From the NCBI RefSeq assembly GCF_020740535.1, contig NZ_CP082362.1:7251501-7315500 (forward strand): DNA of 64,000 nucleotides. Direction: 5' to 3'. A model generated the notes under the pieces. That model was given only the letters and a program-made list of their open reading frames with translations, was not told the DNA's origin and searched no databases. The DNA comes from Streptomyces profundus (GTDB lineage Bacteria > Actinomycetota > Actinomycetes > Streptomycetales > Streptomycetaceae). Both the position numbers and the translations under genes were made by a program. Below, one piece after another: positions 1-7,088 of this stretch (position 1 is its first letter; each line of letters starts with the position of its first letter).

Positions 1-181
1 CGAGCCGCGCGCTGGCCTCGACGACGCCGGTGAGATCGCTGCCGGTGGGGAACCCCGGCTCGGTGAAGCCCCGGGTGAGGTCCACGACCACCAGCGCGGG
101 GCGCCGCCCCCGCGGTACCCGGGCGCCGAAGCCAGCCGTGTCGTAGAGCCGGTCCACCGCCTCCCCGTGCAGCCCGCTCAC
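1..181 (-). CDS. nicF: Isochorismatase-family amidohydrolase, N-terminal part (probable maleamate amidase)
   Basis: Only the first 60 codons are in the window; the gene runs off the left edge. The start is GTG at 181, overlapping the stop of the maleate isomerase gene by 4 bases (GTGA), so the two are translationally coupled. The visible part contains RPALVVVDLTRGFTEPGFP, which is the first strand and catalytic Asp region of the isochorismatase/N-carbamoylsarcosine amidase fold. The catalytic Lys and Cys lie outside. Next to NicX and NicE genes the expected job is hydrolysis of maleamate to maleate plus ammonia in the cytoplasm (NicF step of nicotinate degradation). The family is seen in sequence; the exact substrate is inferred from neighbours. 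Confidence 0.75.
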   Translation of the reverse strand, partial: MSGLHGEAVDRLYDTAGFGARVPRGRRPALVVVDLTRGFTEPGFPTGSDLTGVVEASARL

Positions 182-954
182 GGCCGCTCCCCGGAGCGGA
201 CCGGAGGGCTCCCGGCCAGCAGTCGTCCGGCGCCCGGCACCACCGGCTCAAGACCGAGCCCGGTCAGCACACGGTGGGTGGTCGCGGTGGCCGCCGACAG
301 GACCGGAAGGCCGAGTTCGTCCTCGACGGGCTGGATCGACGGGAGCGACGGCATCTGCACGCACGCCGAGAGCACCAGGGCGTCGGCCCGCGTCAGATCG
401 AGTGTCCGCGCGTGGTCGCGCAGCCGCGTCGGATCCAGGCGCGCCACGGCCAGATTGTCCGGCACCTCAAGCGACAGCGAGTCGACCACCTCGACCCCCG
501 CGTCCTCCAGGTAGGTGATGACGGCCTGGGTCAGCGGCTTGAGATAGGGCGTGATGATCGCGACCCGCCGCGCCCCGAGGGCCTCGATGCCCGACAGGAG
601 CGCACCGGCACTGGAGACCACGGGGGCCGACGCGCCCTCGTCCCTCAGCACCTCGGATATCGCGTCCTCCGCCACGCAGTGGTACCCGGGCCCCTGCGCC
701 ATGATGGCGACCAGACAGGCCGTGGTGACGATGTCCGGCCTGGCGTCCGCCAGTTCGGCCGCCGCGCGCCGGGACTGCTCGTTCATCGCGGCCAGCTGCT
801 CGGGCGTCACCTGCCGCATCCGGGCCCGGGCGGCGTGGTGGACGAAACGCTCGTCCGGCACGACCTCCTCGCGCGCCCGCAGCATCCGGGGCAGCTCCGT
901 CTCCATGGTCAGGTTCGAACTCGGCACGATCATGCCGATGCGGTAGTCCGTCAT
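178..954 (-). CDS. nicE: Maleate cis-trans isomerase
   Basis: 258 residues, the usual size for the Asp/Glu racemase-like maleate isomerase family. The protein starts MTDYRIGMIVPSSNLTMETE, a hallmark of this group, and has the two expected active-site cysteines in TTACLVAIM (Cys80) and LSACVQMPS (Cys198). It would convert maleate to fumarate, which enters the TCA cycle. The start overlaps the stop of the dihydroxypyridine dioxygenase gene by 4 bases, and its own stop overlaps the next gene. The alternative, another member such as an arylmalonate decarboxylase-like enzyme, is less likely given the flanking NicX and NicF genes. Confidence 0.85.
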   Translation of the reverse strand: MTDYRIGMIVPSSNLTMETELPRMLRAREEVVPDERFVHHAARARMRQVTPEQLAAMNEQSRRAAAELADARPDIVTTACLVAIMAQGPGYHCVAEDAISEVLRDEGASAPVVSSAGALLSGIEALGARRVAIITPYLKPLTQAVITYLEDAGVEVVDSLSLEVPDNLAVARLDPTRLRDHARTLDLTRADALVLSACVQMPSLPSIQPVEDELGLPVLSAATATTHRVLTGLGLEPVVPGAGRLLAGSPPVRSGERP

Positions 955-1997
955 CGCCGGGCCGCCGGACGCATCTCGGGAACGGTCAACTCGCCGGCGT
1001 CCACGATCAGTTCGTCGTCGAGATAGAGGCTGTTGCCGCGCATCGGGATGTCGAAGTGGCAGGCGGTGTCGTTCGGACCGCCCAACTCGTTGTTCGGGCC
1101 GATGGAGAACATCACATTGCCGTAGAAGCTGCGCAGCTCCATGCCCATGCCGCCGCCGAACTGGGTCAGCCCGTGCCAGTGCGCCCGTTCGTCGAGCCCC
1201 CAGCCGACATGGCTCATGCCGTAGCCACGTGGGTCGTCGAAGCTCCGGATATAGGAGCTGAGCAGGTCGGCGTCCAGGCTCGGCTGCCCGTCGAGCCCCC
1301 GGATGTCGCGGATGAAGCCGGCCTCGACGGTCAGCTCGACGGGTGTCGTCACATAGGTGTTGAACGGCAGCAGCACATCGCCGGGGGCCAGCACGATCCG
1401 GCCGTCCACCCCGTCGTCGGCGCCACCGGTGAACACGAACGCGGCGGGCCAGTGGTCCCAGCGTCCCGGCGTGTCCGTGTAGCCGTACTCGCTCAGCGTC
1501 GGGTAGACCCCCAACCGGTAGGTGACATCGGTGCCGTGCGGGCTGGTGATCCGCATGGTCCCCGCCTTGGCCAGCAGCTCCGCGCCGATCGTAACCCGCT
1601 CCCGCAGCTCCGTGGTCGGCAGCAGCCGGGCCAGCAGCGGCGCCGGCTCGACGGCGGTGAGGATCCGGGTGCCGGCCGCCTGGATCTCGAACTGCTCGGC
1701 GGAGAACAGCAGGAAGGTGCAGTCCACCACCATGTCCACGCTCTTGAGCGCCTCCACGGCGTGCCGGTTGCCGGCGAGCCCGGAGTCGCCGACCGCCCAG
1801 CCGCCGGAGGCGCTGGCCGGGGACGGCAGCCGCAGGTGGAACGTCCGGGCGCCGAGCTGTTGCGCGGCCCAGAGGAACGCGTCGGCGTACTCGCCGCGTT
1901 CGGCACCCCGGGTCAGCACGGCCACGGTCTCACCTTCGTGCACGGCGGAGAGGGTCAGCTGCCGTAGGCAGATGTCGTTGAACAGGTTCTGGTCCAT
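951..1997 (-). CDS. nicX: 2,5-dihydroxypyridine 5,6-dioxygenase
   Basis: 348 residues, close to the 350 of Pseudomonas putida NicX. NicX is an Fe(II) extradiol-type ring-opening enzyme on an M29 aminopeptidase-like fold that turns 2,5-dihydroxypyridine into N-formylmaleamate. The three metal ligands expected for the family are present: His263 in SHVGWG and the pair His314/Asp316 in ACHFDIPM. The start ATG at 1997 has a strong ribosome site (GAAGGAGGAACTCCCC). It is followed with a 4-base overlap by the maleate isomerase gene. About 85 bases separate it from the upstream permease gene, a stretch holding a short 12-base tandem repeat. This gene is the best marker that the locus degrades a pyridine such as nicotinate or picolinate. 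Confidence 0.88.
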   Translation of the reverse strand: MDQNLFNDICLRQLTLSAVHEGETVAVLTRGAERGEYADAFLWAAQQLGARTFHLRLPSPASASGGWAVGDSGLAGNRHAVEALKSVDMVVDCTFLLFSAEQFEIQAAGTRILTAVEPAPLLARLLPTTELRERVTIGAELLAKAGTMRITSPHGTDVTYRLGVYPTLSEYGYTDTPGRWDHWPAAFVFTGGADDGVDGRIVLAPGDVLLPFNTYVTTPVELTVEAGFIRDIRGLDGQPSLDADLLSSYIRSFDDPRGYGMSHVGWGLDERAHWHGLTQFGGGMGMELRSFYGNVMFSIGPNNELGGPNDTACHFDIPMRGNSLYLDDELIVDAGELTVPEMRPAARR

Positions 1998-2016
1998 GGG
2001 GAGTTCCTCCTTCGAG

Positions 2017-2045
2017 AGGCATGTCGAAAGGCATGTCGAGAGGCA
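2017..2045 (-). repeat. Short 12-bp tandem repeat ahead of nicX
   Basis: Two full and one partial copy of AGGCATGTCGAR lie in the 85-base gap between the permease and nicX. No function is evident; it may separate translation of the transporter from the enzymes. Confidence 0.4.
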
Positions 2046-2081
2046 CGGGGCAACGGGGGCCCGGGTCGTCGAGGAGCCGGG

Positions 2082-2894
2082 TCAGTGGGGGAGGGGTCTC
2101 TCCAGCCGGCGCAGCGCCAGGGTCTCGATGACCCGCATCAGGACGGTGAAGATCAGGGCGTAGGCGACCATGTCCTCGGGCCGCAGGAACCGGAACGCCT
2201 CGTAGATCCGGGCCCCCACGCCGTCCGGTTGGGTCATGGTCTCCATCAGGACGACGAGCTTCCAGGAGAAGGCGAACGACGTCTTCAGCGCGCCCACCAC
2301 GGCGGGCCTGACCTGCGCGGCCAGCACATGCCTGGTGTAGTCGCGCCAGCCCAGCCGGTAGGTGCGGGCCATCTCGTCCAGGGAGTGGTCGCGGGCACCG
2401 ACCGATCCGGCGACCACGTTGGCCACCAGCGGGGTGATGGCGATGACGAGCGCGACCACGCCCGAGGTCTCGGAGATCCCCATGACGAGGATGACCAGGA
2501 TGATGTAGACCGGGTCGGGGATCGCGAGACCGATCACCAGGATCGGGCGGCAGAACGCCTCGGCACCGCGGCTCAGCCCGCAGGCCAGCCCGATCAGCAG
2601 CCCCAGCAGCATCGAGGCCACCAGCACGGTCAGCACCCGGCGCAGCGAGAGGAACGCGTCCCCGTAGAACCCGGAGTCGGTGAGCGCGTCGCCGGTGGCC
2701 GCCAGGACCTCGCCGACCCCCGGCATCCAGCCGTCGGAGAGCAGACTGCCCAACTGCCAGCAGGCGACGCCCAACAGCACCGCGGTCAACCCGGAAGCCA
2801 GCCGAGCGCGCCAGCCCACCCGCTCCCCGTCGGCCGGGGCGGCGGACGCGGGCCGCGCCGAGGGGACGGGGCGGACCGTGGCCGGCGCCGTCAC
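2082..2894 (-). CDS. ABC transporter permease, SsuC/TauC type (first of two)
   Basis: 270 residues from the GTG at 2894, which overlaps the ATPase stop by 4 bases. A longer reading frame upstream is not needed. It has a Ala/Pro-rich N-terminus, then five to six membrane segments and the cytoplasmic coupling region EMARTYRLGWRDYTRHVLAAQVRPAVVG-type sequence (EAA loop) that docks on the ATPase. This permease class moves small organic anions (sulfonates, nitrate, pyrimidine or pyridine derivatives). It pairs with the ATPase at 2891, the permease at 5107 and the lipoprotein at 5916. Two different permease genes with one ATPase suggests a heterodimeric channel. Import of the pyridine substrate is inferred from the operon. 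Confidence 0.85.
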   Translation of the reverse strand: MTAPATVRPVPSARPASAAPADGERVGWRARLASGLTAVLLGVACWQLGSLLSDGWMPGVGEVLAATGDALTDSGFYGDAFLSLRRVLTVLVASMLLGLLIGLACGLSRGAEAFCRPILVIGLAIPDPVYIILVILVMGISETSGVVALVIAITPLVANVVAGSVGARDHSLDEMARTYRLGWRDYTRHVLAAQVRPAVVGALKTSFAFSWKLVVLMETMTQPDGVGARIYEAFRFLRPEDMVAYALIFTVLMRVIETLALRRLERPLPH

Positions 2895-3715
2895 GAGGCC
2901 GCCCCGTCCACCAGATCCCACTCGCGCAGCACGTCGGCGACGACCTCGTCCTCCAGCCGGGCGAGCCGCGGGTCCTCGTACCGCCTCGGGCGCTCCAGCG
3001 GAACGTCCAGGGTCTTCAGCACGCGGGCCGGGCCGTGGCTGAGGATGACCACCCGGTCGGCGAGGAACAGCGCCTCCCTGATGGAGTGCGTGACGAACAG
3101 GGTGGGCACCGAGGTGACCTCGTGCAGCCGCGTCAGCTCCTGGCGCATCGCCCGCCCGGTGACCTCGTCCAGACCGCTGAACGGCTCGTCCATCAGGACG
3201 ATGTCGGGGTTCACGGCCAGCGCGCGAGCGATCGAGACCCGCTGCCGCTGACCGCCGGAGAGCCGCATCGGCCAGGCGTCGCGGTGCTCGCCCACCCGCA
3301 GCATGTCGAGGAAGCGGTCAAGGCGCTCGTCCCACTCCTCCTTCGGCACGCCGGCCGCCTTCATCGCGATCTCGACGTTCTGGCGCACGGTGCGCCAGGG
3401 CAGCAGCCGGTGGTCCTGGAAGACGTATCCCACCCGGACCCGCCCCCGCAGCCCGTCGGTGGCGTCGGCGCCGCGCAGCCGCAGCTCGCCCCCGGCGACG
3501 GGAGCCAGCCCGGAGAGCACATGCAGCAGGCTGGACTTGCCACACCCGCTCGGCCCGAGCAGCGCCACGAACTCCCCGGCGCGCAGGGTCAGATCGATCC
3601 CGGAGACCACGGTCTTGTCCGCGTGTCTGACGGTGACCCCCCGCAGTTCGAGATAGGGGTCGTCCGTCTTGGCCAGCCCGTCGGGGACGGCCGGGCCACG
3701 CATGGTTTCGTTCAT
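2891..3715 (-). CDS. ABC transporter ATP-binding protein, SsuB/TauB type
   Basis: 274 residues from ATG at 3715, chosen because AAGGAG lies just upstream and the extra upstream frame runs into the inserted TnpB element. Walker A (GPSGCGKSS), signature LSGGQRQR and Walker B IVLMDEPF are intact, and the His switch is in TLFVTHS. It energises the nitrate/sulfonate/taurine-class importer encoded around it. The ribosome site survives only a few bases from the left end of the TnpB insertion, so the reading frame is intact, but cotranscription with the upstream binding protein and permease now has to cross the element. Confidence 0.9.
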   Translation of the reverse strand: MNETMRGPAVPDGLAKTDDPYLELRGVTVRHADKTVVSGIDLTLRAGEFVALLGPSGCGKSSLLHVLSGLAPVAGGELRLRGADATDGLRGRVRVGYVFQDHRLLPWRTVRQNVEIAMKAAGVPKEEWDERLDRFLDMLRVGEHRDAWPMRLSGGQRQRVSIARALAVNPDIVLMDEPFSGLDEVTGRAMRQELTRLHEVTSVPTLFVTHSIREALFLADRVVILSHGPARVLKTLDVPLERPRRYEDPRLARLEDEVVADVLREWDLVDGAAS

Positions 3716-3734
3716 CGGGACTCCTTCGTGGATA

Positions 3735-3754
3735 CCCCCGGCTTCAGCCGGGGG
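3735..3754 (+). repeat. Left-end hairpin of the TnpB element
   Basis: A perfect 8-4-8 inverted repeat with a TTCA loop. It has the same loop and the same following AGGAA as the right-end hairpin. It lies just upstream of the ATPase ribosome site as read on the minus strand. Confidence 0.6.
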
Positions 3755-3864
3755 AGGAAACGAAGCTCCTGCGGAGCAGGGCAGGGGAAGCCGGTTCGCC
3801 GTCAGGGCGGACCGGCGTCTACCAGCAACGACCGGCAGTTCACCACTAATTGAGCCCTTATCAT

Positions 3865-5070
3865 GTGAACTGTGAAGACCACGCACGTGAAGCGGGCGTC
3901 AAGTACCGCTGCTATCCGACGGATGCGCAGGCGGCGGAGCTGTCGCGCACCTTCGGGTGCGTGCGGAAGGTCTACAACCTGGCCCTTGCCGCGCGTACGG
4001 AAGCGTGGACGCGGCAGGAGCGGGTGAACTACCACCAGACCTCGGCCATGCTGACGGCCTGGAAGAAGACCGAGGAGTTCGCCTACCTCAACGACGTCTC
4101 CTCCGTCCCGCTCCAGCAGGCGCTGCGGCACCTCCAGGGAGCGTTCACCAACTTCTTCGACAAGCGAGCCAAGTACCCGCGTTTCAAGTCGCGGAAGCGA
4201 TCGCGGAAGTCGGCGGAGTACACCACCTCCGCGTTCCGGCTCCGGGACGGCCGGCTGACCTTGGCGAAGATGGCGGAGCCGCTGGGCATCGTGTGGTCCC
4301 GCCCGCTGCCCGAGGGTGCGTCGCCGTCCACGGTGACCGTCTCCCAGGACGCCGCCGGACGCTGGTACGTGTCCCTGCTGGTCCAGGACCCGACCATTCA
4401 GCGGCTCCCGGCCGCCGATACGGCCGTCGGTATCGATGTCGGGCTCGACCACCTGCTGACCCTCTCCACCGGCGAGAAGATCACCAACCCGAGGCACGAG
4501 CGTGCGGATCGTGCCCGTCTCGCGAAGGCCCAGCGGCGGCTGGCCCGTAAGGCCGCGGGGGATGGGGCCAACCGCGCCAAGGCCCGCCGGAAGGTCGCCC
4601 GGGTGTATGCCCGGATCGCTGACCGTAGGCGGGACCACCTGCACCAGCTGACCACTCGACTCGTGCGTGAACACCAAACGCTCGTGATCGAGGACCTCGC
4701 GGTGCGGAACATGGTGCGAAACCGCTCTCTGGCCCGCGCCATCTCGGACGCGGCGTGGTCGGAGTTCCGGAGCATGCTGGAGTACAAGGCGGCCTGGTAC
4801 GGGCGGGAAGTGATCGCGGTCGACCGCTTCTTCCCCTCCTCCAAGCTGTGCTCCGTCTGCGGCGCCGTGCGGAGTGGGATGCCGCTGCACGTCCGGGTCT
4901 GGACGTGCGGCGGTTGCGGGGCGACCCATGATCGTGACGTGAACGCGGCGCGCAACCTGCTGGCCGTCGGGCTGACGGTGTCTGTCTGTGGAGCTGGTGT
5001 AAGACCTCAACGGAGTCCTCCGGGCGGGCAGTCGGCGACGAAGCAGAAACCCTCACGGCGCGAGCCGTAG
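3865..5070 (+). CDS. tnpB: TnpB RNA-guided nuclease, probable 5' frameshift
   Basis: About 400 residues of a TnpB/InsQ protein. The split RuvC residues are all present: Asp in GIDVGLD, Glu in VIEDLAVRNM and Asp in HDRDVNAARN. Two Cys pairs (CSVCG, CGGCG) form the zinc finger. The usual start appears to be GTG at 3872, reading VKTTHVKRA and then shifting out of frame just before KYRCYPTDAQ. One missing base near 3898 explains this. If translated, it must start at GTG 3865 or TTG 3850 with a changed N-terminal stretch. Family knowledge: TnpB uses an omega RNA from its own 3' end to cut at empty donor sites. Catalytic parts are intact, so activity depends on whether the new start works. Confidence 0.8.
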   Translation: MNCEDHAREAGVKYRCYPTDAQAAELSRTFGCVRKVYNLALAARTEAWTRQERVNYHQTSAMLTAWKKTEEFAYLNDVSSVPLQQALRHLQGAFTNFFDKRAKYPRFKSRKRSRKSAEYTTSAFRLRDGRLTLAKMAEPLGIVWSRPLPEGASPSTVTVSQDAAGRWYVSLLVQDPTIQRLPAADTAVGIDVGLDHLLTLSTGEKITNPRHERADRARLAKAQRRLARKAAGDGANRAKARRKVARVYARIADRRRDHLHQLTTRLVREHQTLVIEDLAVRNMVRNRSLARAISDAAWSEFRSMLEYKAAWYGREVIAVDRFFPSSKLCSVCGAVRSGMPLHVRVWTCGGCGATHDRDVNAARNLLAVGLTVSVCGAGVRPQRSPPGGQSATKQKPSRREP

Positions 5071-5125
5071 GAATCCCCCTTGTTCACGAGGGGGAGGAAG
5101 TCAAGTTCACAACACCCGCCAGGAG
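4960..5125 (+). ncRNA. Candidate omega (re)RNA and guide of the TnpB element
   Basis: By analogy with studied TnpB systems, the RNA overlaps the 3' end of the gene, runs through the right-end hairpin (5075-5094) and ends in a guide taken from flanking host DNA. Here the flank after about 5105 is the 3' end of the permease gene. The limits are inferred from the family and not measured; only the hairpin and its position are directly visible. Confidence 0.4.
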
Positions 5126-5904
5126 AGGACATACCGTTCGATGGTCCGGAAGACGAGGTACTCGCCGACCAGGAGGATCGCGACGAAGACCAGGAGCCAG
5201 AGCAGCACCTCGGTCAGCTGGAAGCGGTCGAACGCCTGGGAGAACTCGTAGCCCATCCCGCTGTTGACGATGAACAGCTCGGCCAGCACGACCACCTTCC
5301 AGGCGTGCGCGTACTCGTTGCGCGTGGCCGACAGCAGATAGGGCACCAGCTGCGGCAGCACCACATGCCGGGCTCTGGCCAGGCCGGTCACCCCGTACAC
5401 GTCGCTCATCTCGCCGACGCGCCCGTCGAGTTCGCGCATTCCCTGGCGCAGCATGGTGGCCACGAAGGGGGCGCAGATGAACGTCACCACCGCGTACACC
5501 CCGAGCGGGTCGCGACGGAAGAGGTAGAGGGCCAGCAGCGCGGCCACCGTGCTCGGGACGGCGATCGCGAACGAGGTCAGGGAGGCGATCACCCGGCTCC
5601 AGAAGCCGTCGCGGCGCATCACGTACGCCGCCGCCGTGCCCAGGACGAGGGCCACCGCCAGGGACCAGACCACCCGTTGGGTGGTGGCCGCCACCGCCAG
5701 CCAGGTGTCCGACTCGCCCAGGAAGGCGGGCAGTTCGGCGGCCACCTCACCGATGGGCGGCACATAGCGGGTGGCCGAACCGCCGAACCACCACAGGACG
5801 AGCACGCTGGCCACCCCGGCGGCCGGCAGCCCCCATCGGTGGCTCGCCGCCCGCCACCGTGGGCCGGGCGCCGGGCGGGTGCCCGGCGTGGTCACACTGG
5901 TCAT
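5107..5904 (-). CDS. ABC transporter permease, SsuC/TauC type (second of two)
   Basis: 265 residues, start ATG 5904 with AGGAGAGCTGAG just ahead. About six hydrophobic segments and a coupling loop (MSDVYGVTGLARARHVVLPQLVPYL) mark a binding-protein-dependent permease. It follows the binding protein gene by 11 bases, so these two are one unit. It differs clearly from the permease at 2082, arguing for a two-subunit channel. The TnpB element begins directly after its stop codon, so the protein is complete. Confidence 0.87.
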   Translation of the reverse strand: MTSVTTPGTRPAPGPRWRAASHRWGLPAAGVASVLVLWWFGGSATRYVPPIGEVAAELPAFLGESDTWLAVAATTQRVVWSLAVALVLGTAAAYVMRRDGFWSRVIASLTSFAIAVPSTVAALLALYLFRRDPLGVYAVVTFICAPFVATMLRQGMRELDGRVGEMSDVYGVTGLARARHVVLPQLVPYLLSATRNEYAHAWKVVVLAELFIVNSGMGYEFSQAFDRFQLTEVLLWLLVFVAILLVGEYLVFRTIERYVLSWRVL

Positions 5905-5915
5905 CTCAGCTCTCC

Positions 5916-6944
5916 TCAGTCGGCCTGGACGACCTCGTCGAGGACAGCGACCGGGACGTTGTCCGGCAGCCCGTCCAACCCGCCCTGTTCCACGAGCAGT
6001 TCGAGGAAGACCAGCTGTTGGGCGGTGTCCTCCTGGGTCCAGGTGTCCGTGTAACAGGGCAGGCCGGCGCAGTAGTCGGCCAGTGCCTGGAGCTCCTCGG
6101 GGCTCTCCCGGTCCAGGAACGTCGCGTACGGCTCTTCGAGGAACAGCTGGTAGTCGGTGTCCACGATCTCCTGGACGGCTTCCCGCCAGGCGTTCTGGAC
6201 GGCGTGCGCGAGCTCGCCGTTCTCCGTCAGCCAGTCACGCCGCGCCGTCAGCATGGCCAGCGGCGGCGCCCAGTCGGTGTTCTCCTGCCAGTAGTCGGCG
6301 ACCTTGAACAGGTAGCGTCCCGGCGTCCGTTCGACGGCGCGCAGCCCGTAGGGCTCGTAGTCGAAGATGGCGTCGACCTCACCGCTGGCCAGCAGCTCGG
6401 GGAGGGCCGCCGGGGAGGACTGCACCAGCTCGTAGTCCTCGACGGGGTTGATCCCCCAGCCCTGTTGGAGCGAGACGGAGATCGCCTGGGTGGTGCCGGA
6501 GTCGGTGCCGAAGTGCCCGACCCTGGCGCCGACGAGGTCCTCGGGGGAGCGGTAGGGGCTGTCTTCGGGGACGACGATGGCCGCGGTGTTGGTCAGCGCC
6601 GGGTAGAAGGAGACGACGTCGTTGCCCTCGTTGTTGGCGATGGCGGAGTTGGTGGCGTCCTGGTCGACGCCGATGTCGCTCTCGCCCAGCAGGAAGGTGC
6701 TGGTGGCCGCGTCGGGATCCACCTCGACGAACTCGGCCTGGAAGCCGTGCCTCTCGTCGATGCCCAGCTCCTGCATGACCAGGACGGGCAGCGGCGCGGG
6801 GTCGGGAAGGGCGGAGAAGCGGACGGTCGGCACATCGCCGTCCGAACCGCCGCTCTGCGAGCCGATGTCTCCGCAGGCGGACACGGCGAGGGCGGATAGG
6901 AGGGTGGCGGCGGCCAGACGGGCGCCGCGGGGGGTCGATGCCAT
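5916..6944 (-). CDS. Substrate-binding lipoprotein, NMT1/SsuA family
   Basis: 342 residues from ATG 6944 (ribosome site AAGGA). The signal peptide ends in a lipobox LAVSACGD, so the mature protein is anchored outside the membrane. The body has the NMT1/THI5-SsuA pattern: FSALPDPAPLPVLVMQELGI near the N-terminus, a GESDIGVDQDATNSAIANN loop, and DLVGARVGHFGTDSGTTQAI. Relatives bind sulfonates, nitrate or thiamine pyrimidine precursors. In this operon the ligand is probably the pyridine (for example a hydroxynicotinate), which is inference. It is first in the transporter set, 145 bases after the monooxygenase stop. Confidence 0.85.
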   Translation of the reverse strand: MASTPRGARLAAATLLSALAVSACGDIGSQSGGSDGDVPTVRFSALPDPAPLPVLVMQELGIDERHGFQAEFVEVDPDAATSTFLLGESDIGVDQDATNSAIANNEGNDVVSFYPALTNTAAIVVPEDSPYRSPEDLVGARVGHFGTDSGTTQAISVSLQQGWGINPVEDYELVQSSPAALPELLASGEVDAIFDYEPYGLRAVERTPGRYLFKVADYWQENTDWAPPLAMLTARRDWLTENGELAHAVQNAWREAVQEIVDTDYQLFLEEPYATFLDRESPEELQALADYCAGLPCYTDTWTQEDTAQQLVFLELLVEQGGLDGLPDNVPVAVLDEVVQAD

Positions 6945-7009
6945 GGCGGGGTCCTTCGGGGGCGGGGGACGAGGGGTCGGCATTTCGGGGTAGGCAGGGC
7001 CTTCATCAC

Positions 7010-7074
7010 GGGTGCGGGTGCGGGTGCGGGTGCGGGTGCGGCTCGGGGATGGGGACGGGAACGGGAACGGGGAC
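7010..7074. repeat. GC-rich hexamer tandem repeats
   Basis: Five GGGTGC units (7010-7039) and four GGGRAC units (7051-7074) sit in the gap between the monooxygenase stop and the binding-protein start. On the minus strand the transcript would be C-rich. No coding or regulatory role is visible; slippage-prone sequence is the simplest reading. Confidence 0.6.
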
Positions 7075-7088
7075 GGGCGCGAGCCCGG

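Larger units (their letters stand above)
3728..5106 (+). mobile_element. Solo TnpB (IS605/IS1341-type) element inserted in the transporter operon
   Basis: The element carries only a TnpB gene and no TnpA, and lies opposite to the host operon between permease and ATPase genes. Its ends carry hairpins in place of terminal inverted repeats: CCCCCGGC-TTCA-GCCGGGGG at 3735-3754, and CCCCCTTG-TTCA-CGAGGGGG at 5075-5094, both followed by AGGAA. IS605-group elements are known to lack target duplications and to end in subterminal hairpins, which fits. Exact ends are my estimate, from where the host ribosome site resumes (left) and where the permease stop begins (right). Confidence 0.7.
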
